Assembly (NCBI RefSeq): GCF_009801115.1
Contig: NZ_VTOL01000002.1
Coordinates: forward strand, 62,001-126,000
From: Dyadobacter sp. 3J3
Lineage (GTDB): Bacteria; Bacteroidota; Bacteroidia; Cytophagales; Spirosomataceae
Reading direction: 5' to 3'
Length of the DNA stretch: 64,000 nt
Positions 8,424 to 17,319 of the stretch are shown piece by piece. How positions within the stretch are numbered: position 1 is the stretch's first letter; each line of letters opens with the position of its first letter. A model generated the notes under the pieces. It ran no database searches. It was not told the DNA's origin and saw nothing but the letters and a program-made list of their open reading frames with translations. The position numbers were made by a program, and so were the translations under genes.

Positions 8424-10190
8424 ATGCGTCTTGGTCTGCTGTTTTTCTTTTTTATTTCAATTTTTGTGATTACTGCATCTCCTGTGCAAGCACAAAAAAG
8501 ACCTAATATCGTCTTCATTCTCACCGATGATCAGGGTTGGGGAGATTTGAGTATTAATGGAAATTCAAATGTGCAAACGCCTAACATTGATCAGCTTGGC
8601 AGAGACGGCGCGCGATTTTCAAGATTTTATGTTGCACCGCTTTGTGCTCCTACGAGGGCCGGGCTTTTAACAGGCCGTTATCATTATAGAGCTGGGGTTT
8701 ACGGTGTATCCAATTCCAAAGAATTTCTAAATCTTGATGAAGTTACACTGGCTGATCTTTTTAAGAAATCAGGTTATGCAACCGGATGTTTTGGAAAATG
8801 GCATAATGGAAGTCAGTATCCATATCATCCAAATGGCAGGGGTTTTGATGAGTTTTATGGTTTTTTGAGTGGCCATTATGCGAATTACTTTAACACGATG
8901 TTGGATCATAATGGTGAAGCAGTGAGAAGCAAAGGTTTTATTACAGACGATTTGACGGATAAAGCCATCGGTTTTATTGAAAAAAATAAAGACAAACCGT
9001 TTGTGTGTTATATACCTTACAACGCGCCACATTCGCCGTTTCAAGTTCCCGACAAATATTATGACCGGGTAAAAGCAAGAGGTTTAAAACAATTCAGTCG
9101 TAATACGAGCCAGGAAGACCCGGAAGTTACCATATCTGCCTTGGCGATGTGTGAAAATATTGATGATAACGTCGGGCGGATTTTGAAAAAACTGGACGAG
9201 CTCAAACTCGCAGAAAATACGATCGTGATCTACATGACCGATAATGGCCCTAATTCATGGCGCTGGAATGGTGACATGAAAGGGCGAAAAGGTGTGGCTG
9301 AGGAAGGTGGTGTTAGGGTGCCGTTTTTTATCCGCTGGCCGGGTGTTATCCCTTCGGGGAAAATTATTCGGGATCAGGCCGCCTACATCGACATTCTGCC
9401 TACGCTGACTGATTTTGCAGGGATTTCAACTTCTGGTACAAAACCGTTGGACGGCGTAAGTTTAAAAGCTTTGTTGAAAGGAGAAACGAATTCGTTGGCT
9501 GAAAGATATCTTTTTTCTTCTATTAATAAATTTAACAGTGTTAGAAAATGGCCATATTTGGCTTCGGAAGGTGCTTTATATGATTTGTCAATGGATTCCA
9601 CCCAAAGTAAAGACATAGCAGCACAATTTCCAGATGTCTATAAAGATCTTTCCGGAAAATTAAATGAATGGTATAAAGATGCAATGTCAGGTATCGATAC
9701 CGTGCGTTGGATACCGGTTGGATATGCTGAATTCCCCAAAACGACTTTGCCTTCACAAGATGCAAAACTACATCCTTCCAAAACAGGAACTTTGTCATAC
9801 AGCGCATCAGCTCCTAATTCTTCGTGGATCGCAAACTGGAATGATGAGGAGTCTTACGTAACCTGGGATGTGGACGTGCATACCTCCGGCAAGTATAAAT
9901 TGAATATCCGATATACGATTCCAGCAGCTAACGTGGGCAGTGCTTTTGATGTAATATTTAATTCCAAAGCCATTTCTGGAAAAATTACAGAGTCTTACGA
10001 TCCGGTGCTTATGCCTAGTCCTGACCGGGTGAAAAGGAATGGAGAGTCTTATGAAAAGGAATTTATAACCAAATTTGTTGGAAACTGGGATCTTGAAAAA
10101 GGAAAAGGCCAGATAAAAATCAAAGCAAGCCAATTAAAAGGAAATCGCTTTGCAGACATCCGTGCTATTGAACTGATATTGTTAAAATAG
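8424..10190 (+). CDS. Sulfatase with C-terminal beta-sandwich-like domain
   Basis: 588 aa from the ATG at 8424 (an in-frame TTG lies 12 bp upstream; the ATG gives a cleaner signal peptide ending VQAQ, residue 24). LTDDQGWGD gives Asp35/Asp36; LCAPTRAGLLTG puts the formylglycine Cys at 74. FGKWHNG and MTDNGPNSWRWNGDMKGRKG follow, the latter typical of the arylsulfatase A-like group. The catalytic part ends near residue 410. The rest (YSASAPNSSWIANWNDEESYVTWDVDVHTSGKYK in part) looks like a carbohydrate-binding beta-sandwich, so the enzyme probably binds a polymeric or glycosidic sulfate ester. Exported to the periplasm or surface. Confidence 0.92.
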   Translation: MRLGLLFFFFISIFVITASPVQAQKRPNIVFILTDDQGWGDLSINGNSNVQTPNIDQLGRDGARFSRFYVAPLCAPTRAGLLTGRYHYRAGVYGVSNSKEFLNLDEVTLADLFKKSGYATGCFGKWHNGSQYPYHPNGRGFDEFYGFLSGHYANYFNTMLDHNGEAVRSKGFITDDLTDKAIGFIEKNKDKPFVCYIPYNAPHSPFQVPDKYYDRVKARGLKQFSRNTSQEDPEVTISALAMCENIDDNVGRILKKLDELKLAENTIVIYMTDNGPNSWRWNGDMKGRKGVAEEGGVRVPFFIRWPGVIPSGKIIRDQAAYIDILPTLTDFAGISTSGTKPLDGVSLKALLKGETNSLAERYLFSSINKFNSVRKWPYLASEGALYDLSMDSTQSKDIAAQFPDVYKDLSGKLNEWYKDAMSGIDTVRWIPVGYAEFPKTTLPSQDAKLHPSKTGTLSYSASAPNSSWIANWNDEESYVTWDVDVHTSGKYKLNIRYTIPAANVGSAFDVIFNSKAISGKITESYDPVLMPSPDRVKRNGESYEKEFITKFVGNWDLEKGKGQIKIKASQLKGNRFADIRAIELILLK

Positions 10191-10194
10191 CCCT

Positions 10195-11835
10195 ACAAAC
10201 GGCGAAATCTGGTTTATCATATTATTCTCTCACAATTGTCTGGTTAATAATTTTCGAAAAAAACTACCAATCATTCTTTCAATTTTTTGCCAATATTATT
10301 GGGCCAGAAATTCTCTTTCACCAAAATTTGGCTCCTTCGGAGCCTCCTGCTAATATCTTGAAAGATGGTTGATAAATTAGGAAACTCCATCCTGAGTTTT
10401 GTCGCGTTGTAGTGAATTTTTCAGCTATAAACAGGATGCTCCGACGGAGCAGTTCTGGCATCTAACATTATGTCGGATGCGAATTTTAATTACATACACG
10501 AGACTTCAATTATTTAAAAACGGCGGAATCTGGTTTACCATATTATTTTCACCAGTTTAGCTGATTAATAATTTTCGAAAAAAACGGCCAATCATTCTTT
10601 CAATTTTTTGCCAATATTATTGGGCCAGAAATTCTCTTTCACCAAAATTTGGCTCCTTCGGAGCCTCCTGCTAGTGTCTTGAAAGATAGTTTAATATTTC
10701 AGGAAACTCCATCCTGAGTTTTGTCGCGTTGTAGTGAATTTTTCAGCTATAAACAGGATGCTCCGACGGAGCAGTTCTGGCATCTAACATTATGTCGGAT
10801 GCGAATTTTAATTACATACACGAGACTTCAATTATTTAAAAACGGCGGAATCTGGTTTACCATATTATTTTCACCAGTTTAGCTGATTAATAATTTTCGA
10901 AAAAAACGGCCAATCATTCTTCAATTTTTTGCCAATATTATTGGGCCAGAAATTCTATTTCACCAAAATCCGGCTCCTTTGGAGCCTCCTGCTAATATCT
11001 TGAAAGATGGTTGATAAATCAGGAAACTCCATCCTGAGTTTTGTCGCGTTGTAGTGAATTTGTCAGCTATAAACAGGATGCTCCTATGGAGCAGTTCTGG
11101 CATCTAACATTATGTCGGATGCGAATTTTAATTACGTACACGAGACTTTAATTATTTAAAAACGGCGGAATCTTGTGTACCATATTATTTTCACCAGTTT
11201 AGCTGATTAATAATTTTCGAAAAAAACGGCCAATCATTCTTCAATTTTTTGCCAATATTATTGGACCAGAAATTCCCATTCACCAAAATCCGGCTCCTTT
11301 GGAGCCTCCTGTTCATAGAAAGATCCAGGAAACCCGATGCGCCTTCGGAGCCTCCTGCTAGTGTCTTGAAAGATAGTTTAATATTTCAGGAAACTCCATC
11401 TGGAGTTTTGTCGCGTTGTAGTGAATTTGTCAGCTATAAACAGGATGCTCCTACGGAGCAGTTCTGGCATCTAACATTATGTCGGATGCGAATTTTAATT
11501 ACATACACGAGACTTTAATTATTTAAAAACGGCGGAATCTTGTGTACTATATTATTTTCACCAGTTTAGCTGATTAATAATTTTCGAAAAAAACGGCCAA
11601 TCATTCTTCAATTTTTTGCCAATATTATTGGACCAGAAATTCCCATTCACCAAAATCCGGCTCCTTTGGAGCCTCCTGTTTATAGAAAGATCCAGGAAAC
11701 CGGATGCGCGATGGCTCCTTCGGAGCCTCCTGCTAATATCTTGAAAGATGGTTGATAAATTAGGAAACTCCATCCGGAGTTTTGTCGCGTTGTGGTGAAT
11801 ATTGAAGCCATAAACACGATGCTCCAATAGGAACA
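10195..11835. repeat. Five tandem copies of a ~320-bp palindrome-rich repeat
   Basis: The landmark GCCAATATTATTGG occurs at 10289, 10610, 10931, 11251 and 11618, a period of 321, 321, 320 and 367 bp. Copy 4 has an extra ~46 bp that duplicates an internal GGAGCCTCCTG segment. Each unit carries several hairpins: GGCTCC-TTC-GGAGCC, AAACTC-CATCCT-GAGTTT and TGCTCC-GAC-GGAGCA. Hairpin arms vary in step in places (CCTTTGG for CCTTCGG; CTATGGA for CGACGGA), as expected if the RNA or DNA fold is kept. Short reading frames inside differ between copies and look non-coding. No gene is recognised anywhere between 10191 and 12130. Confidence 0.9.
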
Positions 11836-12026
11836 AATTCTGTAATGTCCAATTTTATAGATACTAACAAATTCAATATTATACCCTAAATATGAGAATT
11901 GCATACAAAGCGTTTAAATGCTAAATCAAATCCTACACAACATTAACACGAATTTGCCTTGTTTCTAATAATTATTCAAATATAAAATATTGGATTTCAC
12001 ATATTAATCCAAAATTTCAAAAATAT

Positions 12027-12058
12027 TTTGGTAATCTATTTTTATTAAACTTACTTTG
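12027..12058 (+). promoter_or_regulatory. Bacteroidota promoter (TTTG-N20-TTACTTTG)
   Basis: TTTG at 12027-12030 and TTACTTTG at 12051-12058, spacing 20, one mismatch to TAnnTTTG. The bases ACTTTGTCTATCAA across the -7 box and start site are identical to those of the promoter at 7160-7190, so the two transcription units are probably co-regulated. Confidence 0.65.
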
Positions 12059-12130
12059 TCTATCAATATAGTAGGGTATTATTCTTTTTATTACCACCAG
12101 TAAAAAGGATAAGTCAAAAATAGTTTAACT

Positions 12131-12229
12131 ATGAGACCGATAGATTCAAATTCTTCGTGGCTTCAGGCTGCACGTCCGGTGGTAAATATTTTAAATTCTC
12201 TTGATATCTGCTGTTGTAGCCTGGTTTAA
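12131..12229 (+). CDS. Putative Cys-codon leader peptide (32 aa)
   Basis: ATG at 12131, stop TAA at 12227-12229. The peptide begins MRPIDSNSSWLQAARPVV and ends DICCCSLV: three adjacent Cys codons (TGC TGT TGT) five codons before... the end of the ORF. Cysteine is rare, so such a run is a classic sign of a ribosome-stalling leader. The ORF sits between promoter and the binding-protein gene, and its body contains one arm of the conserved leader stem. No signal peptide, no known domain. Function as a regulatory leader is inferred; the small size means chance cannot be excluded. Confidence 0.5.
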   Translation: MRPIDSNSSWLQAARPVVNILNSLDICCCSLV

Positions 12230-12265
12230 AAACGGTTACAGAGCTCTTTTCATTTTTATTGTTAT

Positions 12266-12284
12266 CCGCCCTTTGTCAGGGTGG
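12266..12284 (+). promoter_or_regulatory. Hairpin between leader ORF and downstream gene
   Basis: CCGCCCT-TTGTC-AGGGTGG (one G-T pair) lies 37 bp after the leader-peptide stop and 41 bp before the binding-protein ATG. It is followed by TTAAGGATAA, not a T-run. It may act as the second element of a two-state leader. Confidence 0.4.
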
Positions 12285-12325
12285 TTAAGGATAATATCAA
12301 ACTAATTCATCTTTCTTTTAACATC

Positions 12326-13258
12326 ATGAAAACGATCAAATCATTTCTATTTGTTGCGGGTCTGGCCGTATCTGCCAGTTCAAATTTATTCGCCCAGGAA
12401 ATTTCTCAAAATATAGTGGTGATCACGGGTGTGCGTTTTGCTTATCCTTTGGTTGACAAATGGATCAAAGAATATACGGTTGAAAATCCGAAAGCACAGA
12501 TCACTATTGATGCCAGAACCATTACAGATCCCGAAAAATATGACTTGCTTATTGAAGCTTACGATCAGGACAAAGCAGTGAAAGAAACGAGGGAATATAT
12601 CTCAATCGGCCGTTATGCACTTTTGCCTGTTGCAAATGCAACCTCGGCTTTTGCAAAAGAATATGGAGATAAAGGTTTGATCGAAAAAACATACAAACAA
12701 ATTTTCTTCCATGATATATATGCGGAAAAGGACAACTCGATTACCGTTCCATTTACTGTTTATACCCGTTTACAAAAAGCAGGTGCGCCTTTGACATTCG
12801 CCAAATATTTTGGATATGAGCAGCAGCAGATCAAAGGAAAAAGTATTGCCGGTGCAGATGAGCATTTGATTAAGGCATTGTTGAAAGATGATACCGGAAT
12901 CACGTATACTGTTCCTGGTTTGGCGTATGATTTAACAACCCGTAAGCCAACGCAAGGCCTGACCATTATACCGGTTGATCTGGATGGAAATGGACGAGTT
13001 TCAAAAGAAGAAAAACAAACCGATAACCTGGATCAGGTTTTGGCAAAACTGGAAACTGAAAAAGTGAAAAATGTCCCGGTTGAATATGTGCATTTTTCAA
13101 TTGCAAAAAATAACAGCAATCCTGAAGCAAAGAAATTTCTTCTTTGGGTAGCGTCGCATGCAGAAGTGGATTTGCACCAGTACGGATACCTTAAACCTGA
13201 ACCAAAACGTTTACAGGTTGAAAAAGAAAAATTGGAAAGATTTTCAGCAGTGAAATAA
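12326..13258 (+). CDS. Periplasmic anion-binding-type protein (PBP-like fold)
   Basis: 310 aa from the ATG at 12326 (a longer frame opens at 12281, but the signal peptide MKTIKSFLFVAGLAVSASSNLFAQ starts here). The mature part has the VVITGVRFAYPLVDKWIKEY start and SIGRYALLPVAN segment seen in phosphate/sulfate-type substrate-binding proteins. An EF-hand-like DLDGNGRVSKEE lies near residue 215. There are no permease or ATPase genes nearby, so it is an orphan binder or works with a distant transporter. The place within a sulfatase cluster and downstream of a Cys-codon leader suggests sulfate or another sulfur anion; the ligand is not proven by sequence. Confidence 0.65.
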   Translation: MKTIKSFLFVAGLAVSASSNLFAQEISQNIVVITGVRFAYPLVDKWIKEYTVENPKAQITIDARTITDPEKYDLLIEAYDQDKAVKETREYISIGRYALLPVANATSAFAKEYGDKGLIEKTYKQIFFHDIYAEKDNSITVPFTVYTRLQKAGAPLTFAKYFGYEQQQIKGKSIAGADEHLIKALLKDDTGITYTVPGLAYDLTTRKPTQGLTIIPVDLDGNGRVSKEEKQTDNLDQVLAKLETEKVKNVPVEYVHFSIAKNNSNPEAKKFLLWVASHAEVDLHQYGYLKPEPKRLQVEKEKLERFSAVK

Positions 13259-13284
13259 GCTTAGGTGAATTAATTTACGTTTTT

Positions 13285-13311
13285 GGTGCCGGGCATTGCG
13301 TTCCTGGCACC
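13285..13311 (+). terminator. Hairpin after binding-protein gene
   Basis: GGTGCCGGG and CCTGGCACC pair (one mismatch) 27 bp after the stop codon of the binding-protein gene. No clear T-run follows, so efficiency as a terminator is uncertain. Confidence 0.4.
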
Positions 13312-13391
13312 TTAAAGTCTATTAGAACAAGATTATCACTTCGGGGATATTCAAAGTTTCCGAATTTTATATTTAAAACTAACCCTGCCAA

Positions 13392-15050
13392 ATGAAATTT
13401 AATTTTATTATTGGTCTGCTTTTAACAGGCGGTACGATCACATCGTTTGCACAAAAAAATAAGAAAGCAGATACAAGGCCGAACATCATCCTAATCATGG
13501 TTGATGATATGGGCTATTCTGATATTGGCTCTTATGGCTCCGAAATTCAGACGCCTAATCTGGATAGCCTTGCAAAAGAAGGAATTCGTTTTCGTGAATT
13601 TTATAACAATTCCATCTGCGCGCCTACGCGTGCCTCTCTTATAACAGGCCAGTATCCGCACAAAGCCGGTATTGGCTATTTTGATGTCAATCTGGGTTTG
13701 CCGGCTTATCAGGGGTATTTAAACAAGGAGTCACTGACTTTTGCTGAGGTGCTTAAAAATTCCGGTTATAGTACTTTAATGAGTGGGAAATGGCACGTGG
13801 GAAGTGATAGTCTTGGCTGGCCAAACCAGCGAGGTTTTGATCATTTTTATGGATTTATTAAAGGTGCCAGCAATTATTTCGATATAGGAGAATACGGTCA
13901 GGCGCCTCCGGTTGAGCTGGTTAAGGATAACAAAAAACTTAATCTGAAATCAGGATTATATCTTACCAATGAAATCACAAACAATGCTCTTGAATTTTTG
14001 GATGAGCAAAATAAAACAGAAAAACCATTCTTTCTTTATGTAGCATTTAACGCGCCGCACTGGCCCTTGCAGGCATTACCGGAAGATATTGCCAAATATA
14101 AAGGCCGTTATAGTATCGGTTGGGATTCTCTTAGGGTTGAACGTATCAAAAAACAGAAAGCACTTGGCATTTCATATCCGAATCAGGCTATTGCCAAACA
14201 TGATCCGGAAGTTCCGCTTTGGGATAATCTGACTTACAGCGAAAAGCAGTTTTGGGAAAAGAAAATGGAAGTTTATGCAGCCATGGTCGACCGGGTTGAC
14301 CAGAGTGTTGGTCGTTTACGGGAAAAGTTGAAGGAATTGAAAAAAGATGAAAATACATTAATCGTCTTTATTTCAGACAATGGTGCGCAGGGAGGTTAAT
14401 CGGCTACGAATCGTAGAAAACCACCTCGCAATTCGGGACCGATCGGAACCGCCGGTTCGTATGATTATCAGGAACAAAGCTGGGCTTACGTTTCCAATAC
14501 TCCTCATACAAATTACAAAAACAATATGCATGAGGGAGGAATCAGCGCACCTTTTATTGCCTGGTTTCCAAAGCAGATCAAAGGTGGAAACATTGTAAAA
14601 GGAACGGGTCATTTGATCGATCTTGCCCCAACTTTCTATGAGTTAGCCAATACAACTTATCCTGTCAAATTGAACGGTATAACAACTAACCCACTTCCCG
14701 GAAAAAGCTTGCTTCCGGTGTTGACAGGCAAATCAGAAACCGTAGACAGGGGGGAGCCTATTTTCTGGGAACGTGCCGGAAACCGTGCGGTCAGAAAAGG
14801 AAACTGGAAAATTGTTTCGACGTATCCGGCGTATAAATGGGAGCTTTATGATTTGGAAAAAGATCGTGGAGAAAACAATGACCTGTCTGCCGTGAATACA
14901 GAAATCGTCAATGAATTATCGGCCGATTATTTCAAGTGGGCGGATAAAACGGGAGTTGTGGACTATGAAAAAATAAAACCTGGTAATCCAAATGGTACTC
15001 CGGCGTTTGGTCTTGAAAAAGGCGCTGCGAGACGTGGAAATGTGGAATAA
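13392..15050 (+). pseudogene. Sulfatase interrupted by one in-frame TAA
   Basis: Reads as a complete 552-codon sulfatase except for a single TAA at 14397-14399 (codon 336). The first part has a signal peptide ending SFAQ, metal ligands Asp38/Asp39, formylglycine motif CAPTR (Cys76), SGKWHVG and SDNGAQGG just before the stop. The same frame continues without any shift: SATNRRKPPRNSGPIGTAGS, then SWAYVSNTPHTNYKNNMHEGGI and a normal C-terminus. Reinitiation at the ATG 14526 would yield only the C-terminal 174 residues. A point nonsense mutation, a sequencing error or stop-codon readthrough are the options. Related to the sulfatases at 1653 and 3394. Confidence 0.9.
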
Positions 15051-15221
15051 ATACGAAAGAGTTCTTAAACGTATAAAGGTTGAAGTTATTCGTTTGAGCA
15101 CTTATGACAGGTCGAATCACACCGGTAAGCATTTAATCCGGAAGTAGTAGGGTATAAGTGACAGGAAAATCATTGTTTTTCGAATTATTAGTTTGAAATT
15201 TGTGAGTATGGTCTGCTTATT

Positions 15222-16730
15222 ATGAAAATCAGGAAGTTTATTTGCAAGGGGGGGCTTATTGGTTTACTTGTTTTATCCTCTATGGCTGGTTTCGGTCAGC
15301 GAATAGAAATAAGAAAACTTCCCAGTCCTAATTTAATTTTTCAATTGGGCAACAGGCAGCTATGGGATGCACTTACGAGCAGGGCTCAAAATAAACAGAA
15401 TAGAGAAAATACTAAGCCCAAACCCGGTCGGCCTAATATTATTTTTGTTCTGACAGACGATCATCGATGGGATGCTCTCGGCGTGATGGGGAATAAAATT
15501 ATTAAAACGCCAAATCTGGATGCCCTTGCAGGCAGGGGGATTTTATTTAAGAAGGCCTATGTCACAACATCCATTTGTTGCGTGAGCCGGGCCAGCCTTC
15601 TGAGCGGACAATATATGTCACGGCATAAGATTAATGATTTTAAGACCTGTTTTTCAAAAAAGGCGCTGGACAAAACGTATCCGGCCCTGTTGAAAAAAGC
15701 GGGATATAAAATTGGCTTTATCGGAAAGTTTGGAATTGACAGTAACCGTCAACCCGATTCCCTGTTTGATTACTGGGCATGTGGAAGAGCTGAACAGCCT
15801 CCATATCTGGTTGTGAATAAAAGTGGAAAGACAATTCATAATACCGATAGTGTTGGAAAGGACATCAAACAATTTCTATATCAGTTTGCCGGACAGCAAG
15901 AACCCTTTTGTCTTTCGGTGAGTTTCAAGGCTCCGCACGAGTCAGAAAGTGAGCCTCCAACCTTTCCTTTTCAGGAGCGTTTTGCCGGTCTATATGAAAA
16001 TACAAATATTCCGAAGCCGATTACAGCGGATCCACAATTCTGGAATAGTTTCCCTGAATTTTTCAGGTCTGATAAAAATATTGCCAGACAGCGTTGGAAA
16101 ACTTTTTTCTCAACAGAGGAAAAACGGCAGGAAACGGTAAAGAATTATTACCGCCTGATTACCGGAGTGGACGAAGCCGTTGGAGATATGGTGGCGCAGT
16201 TGAAACAATTACAAATCGACCGAAATACCATTATAATTTTTATGGGTGATAACGGGTTTTCGCTGGGAGAACACGGACTGGAAGGAAAATGGTTTGGTTA
16301 TGAAGAATCGATACGTGTTCCGCTGATCATTTCCGGAGCGCCTCTTCCAAGAAAAATGGTCGGCAAGAAAACTGATAATATTGCGCTGAATATTGACATC
16401 GCTTCCACGATTTTATCATTTGCAGGCGTAGGAGTTCCTGCAACAATTCAGGGAAAAGATTTAATGGCCTCTCTGAAAAGTGGAGCTACCGAGCGTGAAG
16501 ACTTTTTCTACGAACATACATTTATAGGCAGTCCGGGTTTGCCAAAAGTAGAAGGTGTTGTTTCCAAGAAATTCAAGTACATGAAATACATTGAGCACAA
16601 CTATGAAGAGTTTTATAATACTAAAAGAGATACACGAGAAACAACTAATCTGGTAGGGCAAAAATCAGCCAACAGTAAGCTGGATCAATTTAGAAAACGG
16701 TACGTAGTGTTGAAAAAGGCAGCGAGGTAG
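15222..16730 (+). CDS. Sulfatase with CCVSR active-site motif
   Basis: 502 aa. N-terminal signal, then a basic linker (residues about 27-70) before the catalytic start RPNIIFVLTDDHRWDALG, with Asp79/Asp80. The formylglycine segment is ICCVSRASLLSG (Cys119): the position usually held by Pro or Ala in CxPxR is Val. Later blocks GKFGIDS, SFKAPHESES, MGDNGFSLGEHGLEGKW and IRVPLIISG match the family of glucosamine/iduronate-type sulfatases. The C-terminus has KFKYMKYIEHN. It follows the interrupted sulfatase after 171 bp. Whether the Val variant is matured by the host's formylglycine system is not known from the sequence; the substrate is unknown. Confidence 0.9.
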   Translation: MKIRKFICKGGLIGLLVLSSMAGFGQRIEIRKLPSPNLIFQLGNRQLWDALTSRAQNKQNRENTKPKPGRPNIIFVLTDDHRWDALGVMGNKIIKTPNLDALAGRGILFKKAYVTTSICCVSRASLLSGQYMSRHKINDFKTCFSKKALDKTYPALLKKAGYKIGFIGKFGIDSNRQPDSLFDYWACGRAEQPPYLVVNKSGKTIHNTDSVGKDIKQFLYQFAGQQEPFCLSVSFKAPHESESEPPTFPFQERFAGLYENTNIPKPITADPQFWNSFPEFFRSDKNIARQRWKTFFSTEEKRQETVKNYYRLITGVDEAVGDMVAQLKQLQIDRNTIIIFMGDNGFSLGEHGLEGKWFGYEESIRVPLIISGAPLPRKMVGKKTDNIALNIDIASTILSFAGVGVPATIQGKDLMASLKSGATEREDFFYEHTFIGSPGLPKVEGVVSKKFKYMKYIEHNYEEFYNTKRDTRETTNLVGQKSANSKLDQFRKRYVVLKKAAR

Positions 16731-16787
16731 TGGTATGTCAGATTTTCGAATTTACAATCAGTAATTATTTAGCAAAATGACTAAACA

Positions 16788-16925
16788 ATGAAAAAGACAA
16801 TTTTTCTATTTGTGACTTTGTTGAATTTAACTTTAATTATGTTGGCAAAAAAAGAGGATTTGGTAATTCCAAAGAATGAAAATGGTTCTGTTGCAGATTT
16901 AACAGAAGATTTTCCACATAATTGA
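16788..16925 (+). CDS. 45-aa exported remnant or small protein
   Basis: Begins MKKTIFLFVTLLNLTLIML, a fair signal peptide, then AKKEDLVIPKNENGS and stops at TGA 16923-16925. No family recognised. Codon-like sequence continues after the stop in another frame (VTHTIMDLKEHMNNSKKKSEW at about 16991-17059), so this is probably the start of a decayed gene rather than an intact small protein. Confidence 0.35.
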   Translation: MKKTIFLFVTLLNLTLIMLAKKEDLVIPKNENGSVADLTEDFPHN

Positions 16926-17319
16926 ACGGGATTATGAGGTAATAATAAGCAGAACAAAAGGGAATGGAAAAGTAATCAAGAACAAGCAATGTTGAGGTTA
17001 CTCATACAATTATGGATCTAAAAGAGCACATGAATAATTCAAAAAAGAAGAGTGAATGGTAATTTACTTTTTAGTAGAAAAGCCAAAAATATTGTCCGCC
17101 ATACTCTGCATATTCTTTTATAGGCTGCGGAATTAGTTGTTCAGTAGAAGAATTACCAAATAGCGATAAAGACGCCAGTGAAGCACTTTTTCTGATAAAA
17201 CTGCGACGTGTATTTTTCACGGTATTGCCTATTTGTACTGGTTACAAAAGAAAATAACCCCAGCTATTTACTCGTTACGGAGTTATAGCCGAGGTTTTAG
17301 AGGAAGGTATACTAATGAA
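16926..17319. other. Gap with degraded sequence
   Basis: AT-rich, with short broken reading frames but no intact gene. The fragment at 16991-17062 (ending KKKSEW, stop) reads like a frame-shifted continuation of the small ORF before it. Nothing else is supported. Confidence 0.45.

Larger units (their letters stand above)
12059..12325 (+). promoter_or_regulatory. Structured 5' leader, copy 2, with Cys-codon leader peptide
   Basis: Starts TCTATCAATATAG like copy 1. TTACCACC at 12091-12098 pairs perfectly with GGTGGTAA at 12178-12185; the downstream arm lies inside the leader ORF, so ribosome position on that ORF would decide whether the stem forms. A second hairpin follows the ORF: CCGCCCT (12266-12272), loop TTGTC, AGGGTGG (12278-12284), with TTATCC/GGATAA able to extend it. 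There is no T-run, so control of translation or RNA folding is as likely as termination. The layout is that of an amino-acid attenuator sensing cysteine supply; this is inference. Confidence 0.5.

Noticed and set aside
11249-11518. 89-codon frame inside the tandem repeat as a gene
   Set aside because: It spans a repeat junction, is not preserved in the other copies and shows no domain or signal.
10195-11835. CRISPR array
   Set aside because: Units are about 320 bp, nearly identical throughout and lack short unique spacers; no cas genes nearby.
14380-14598. Overlapping 72-codon frame across the broken sulfatase, as if a frameshift had occurred
   Set aside because: The sulfatase frame itself continues on both sides of the TAA with family-typical residues, so a nonsense codon explains the break and no frameshift is needed.
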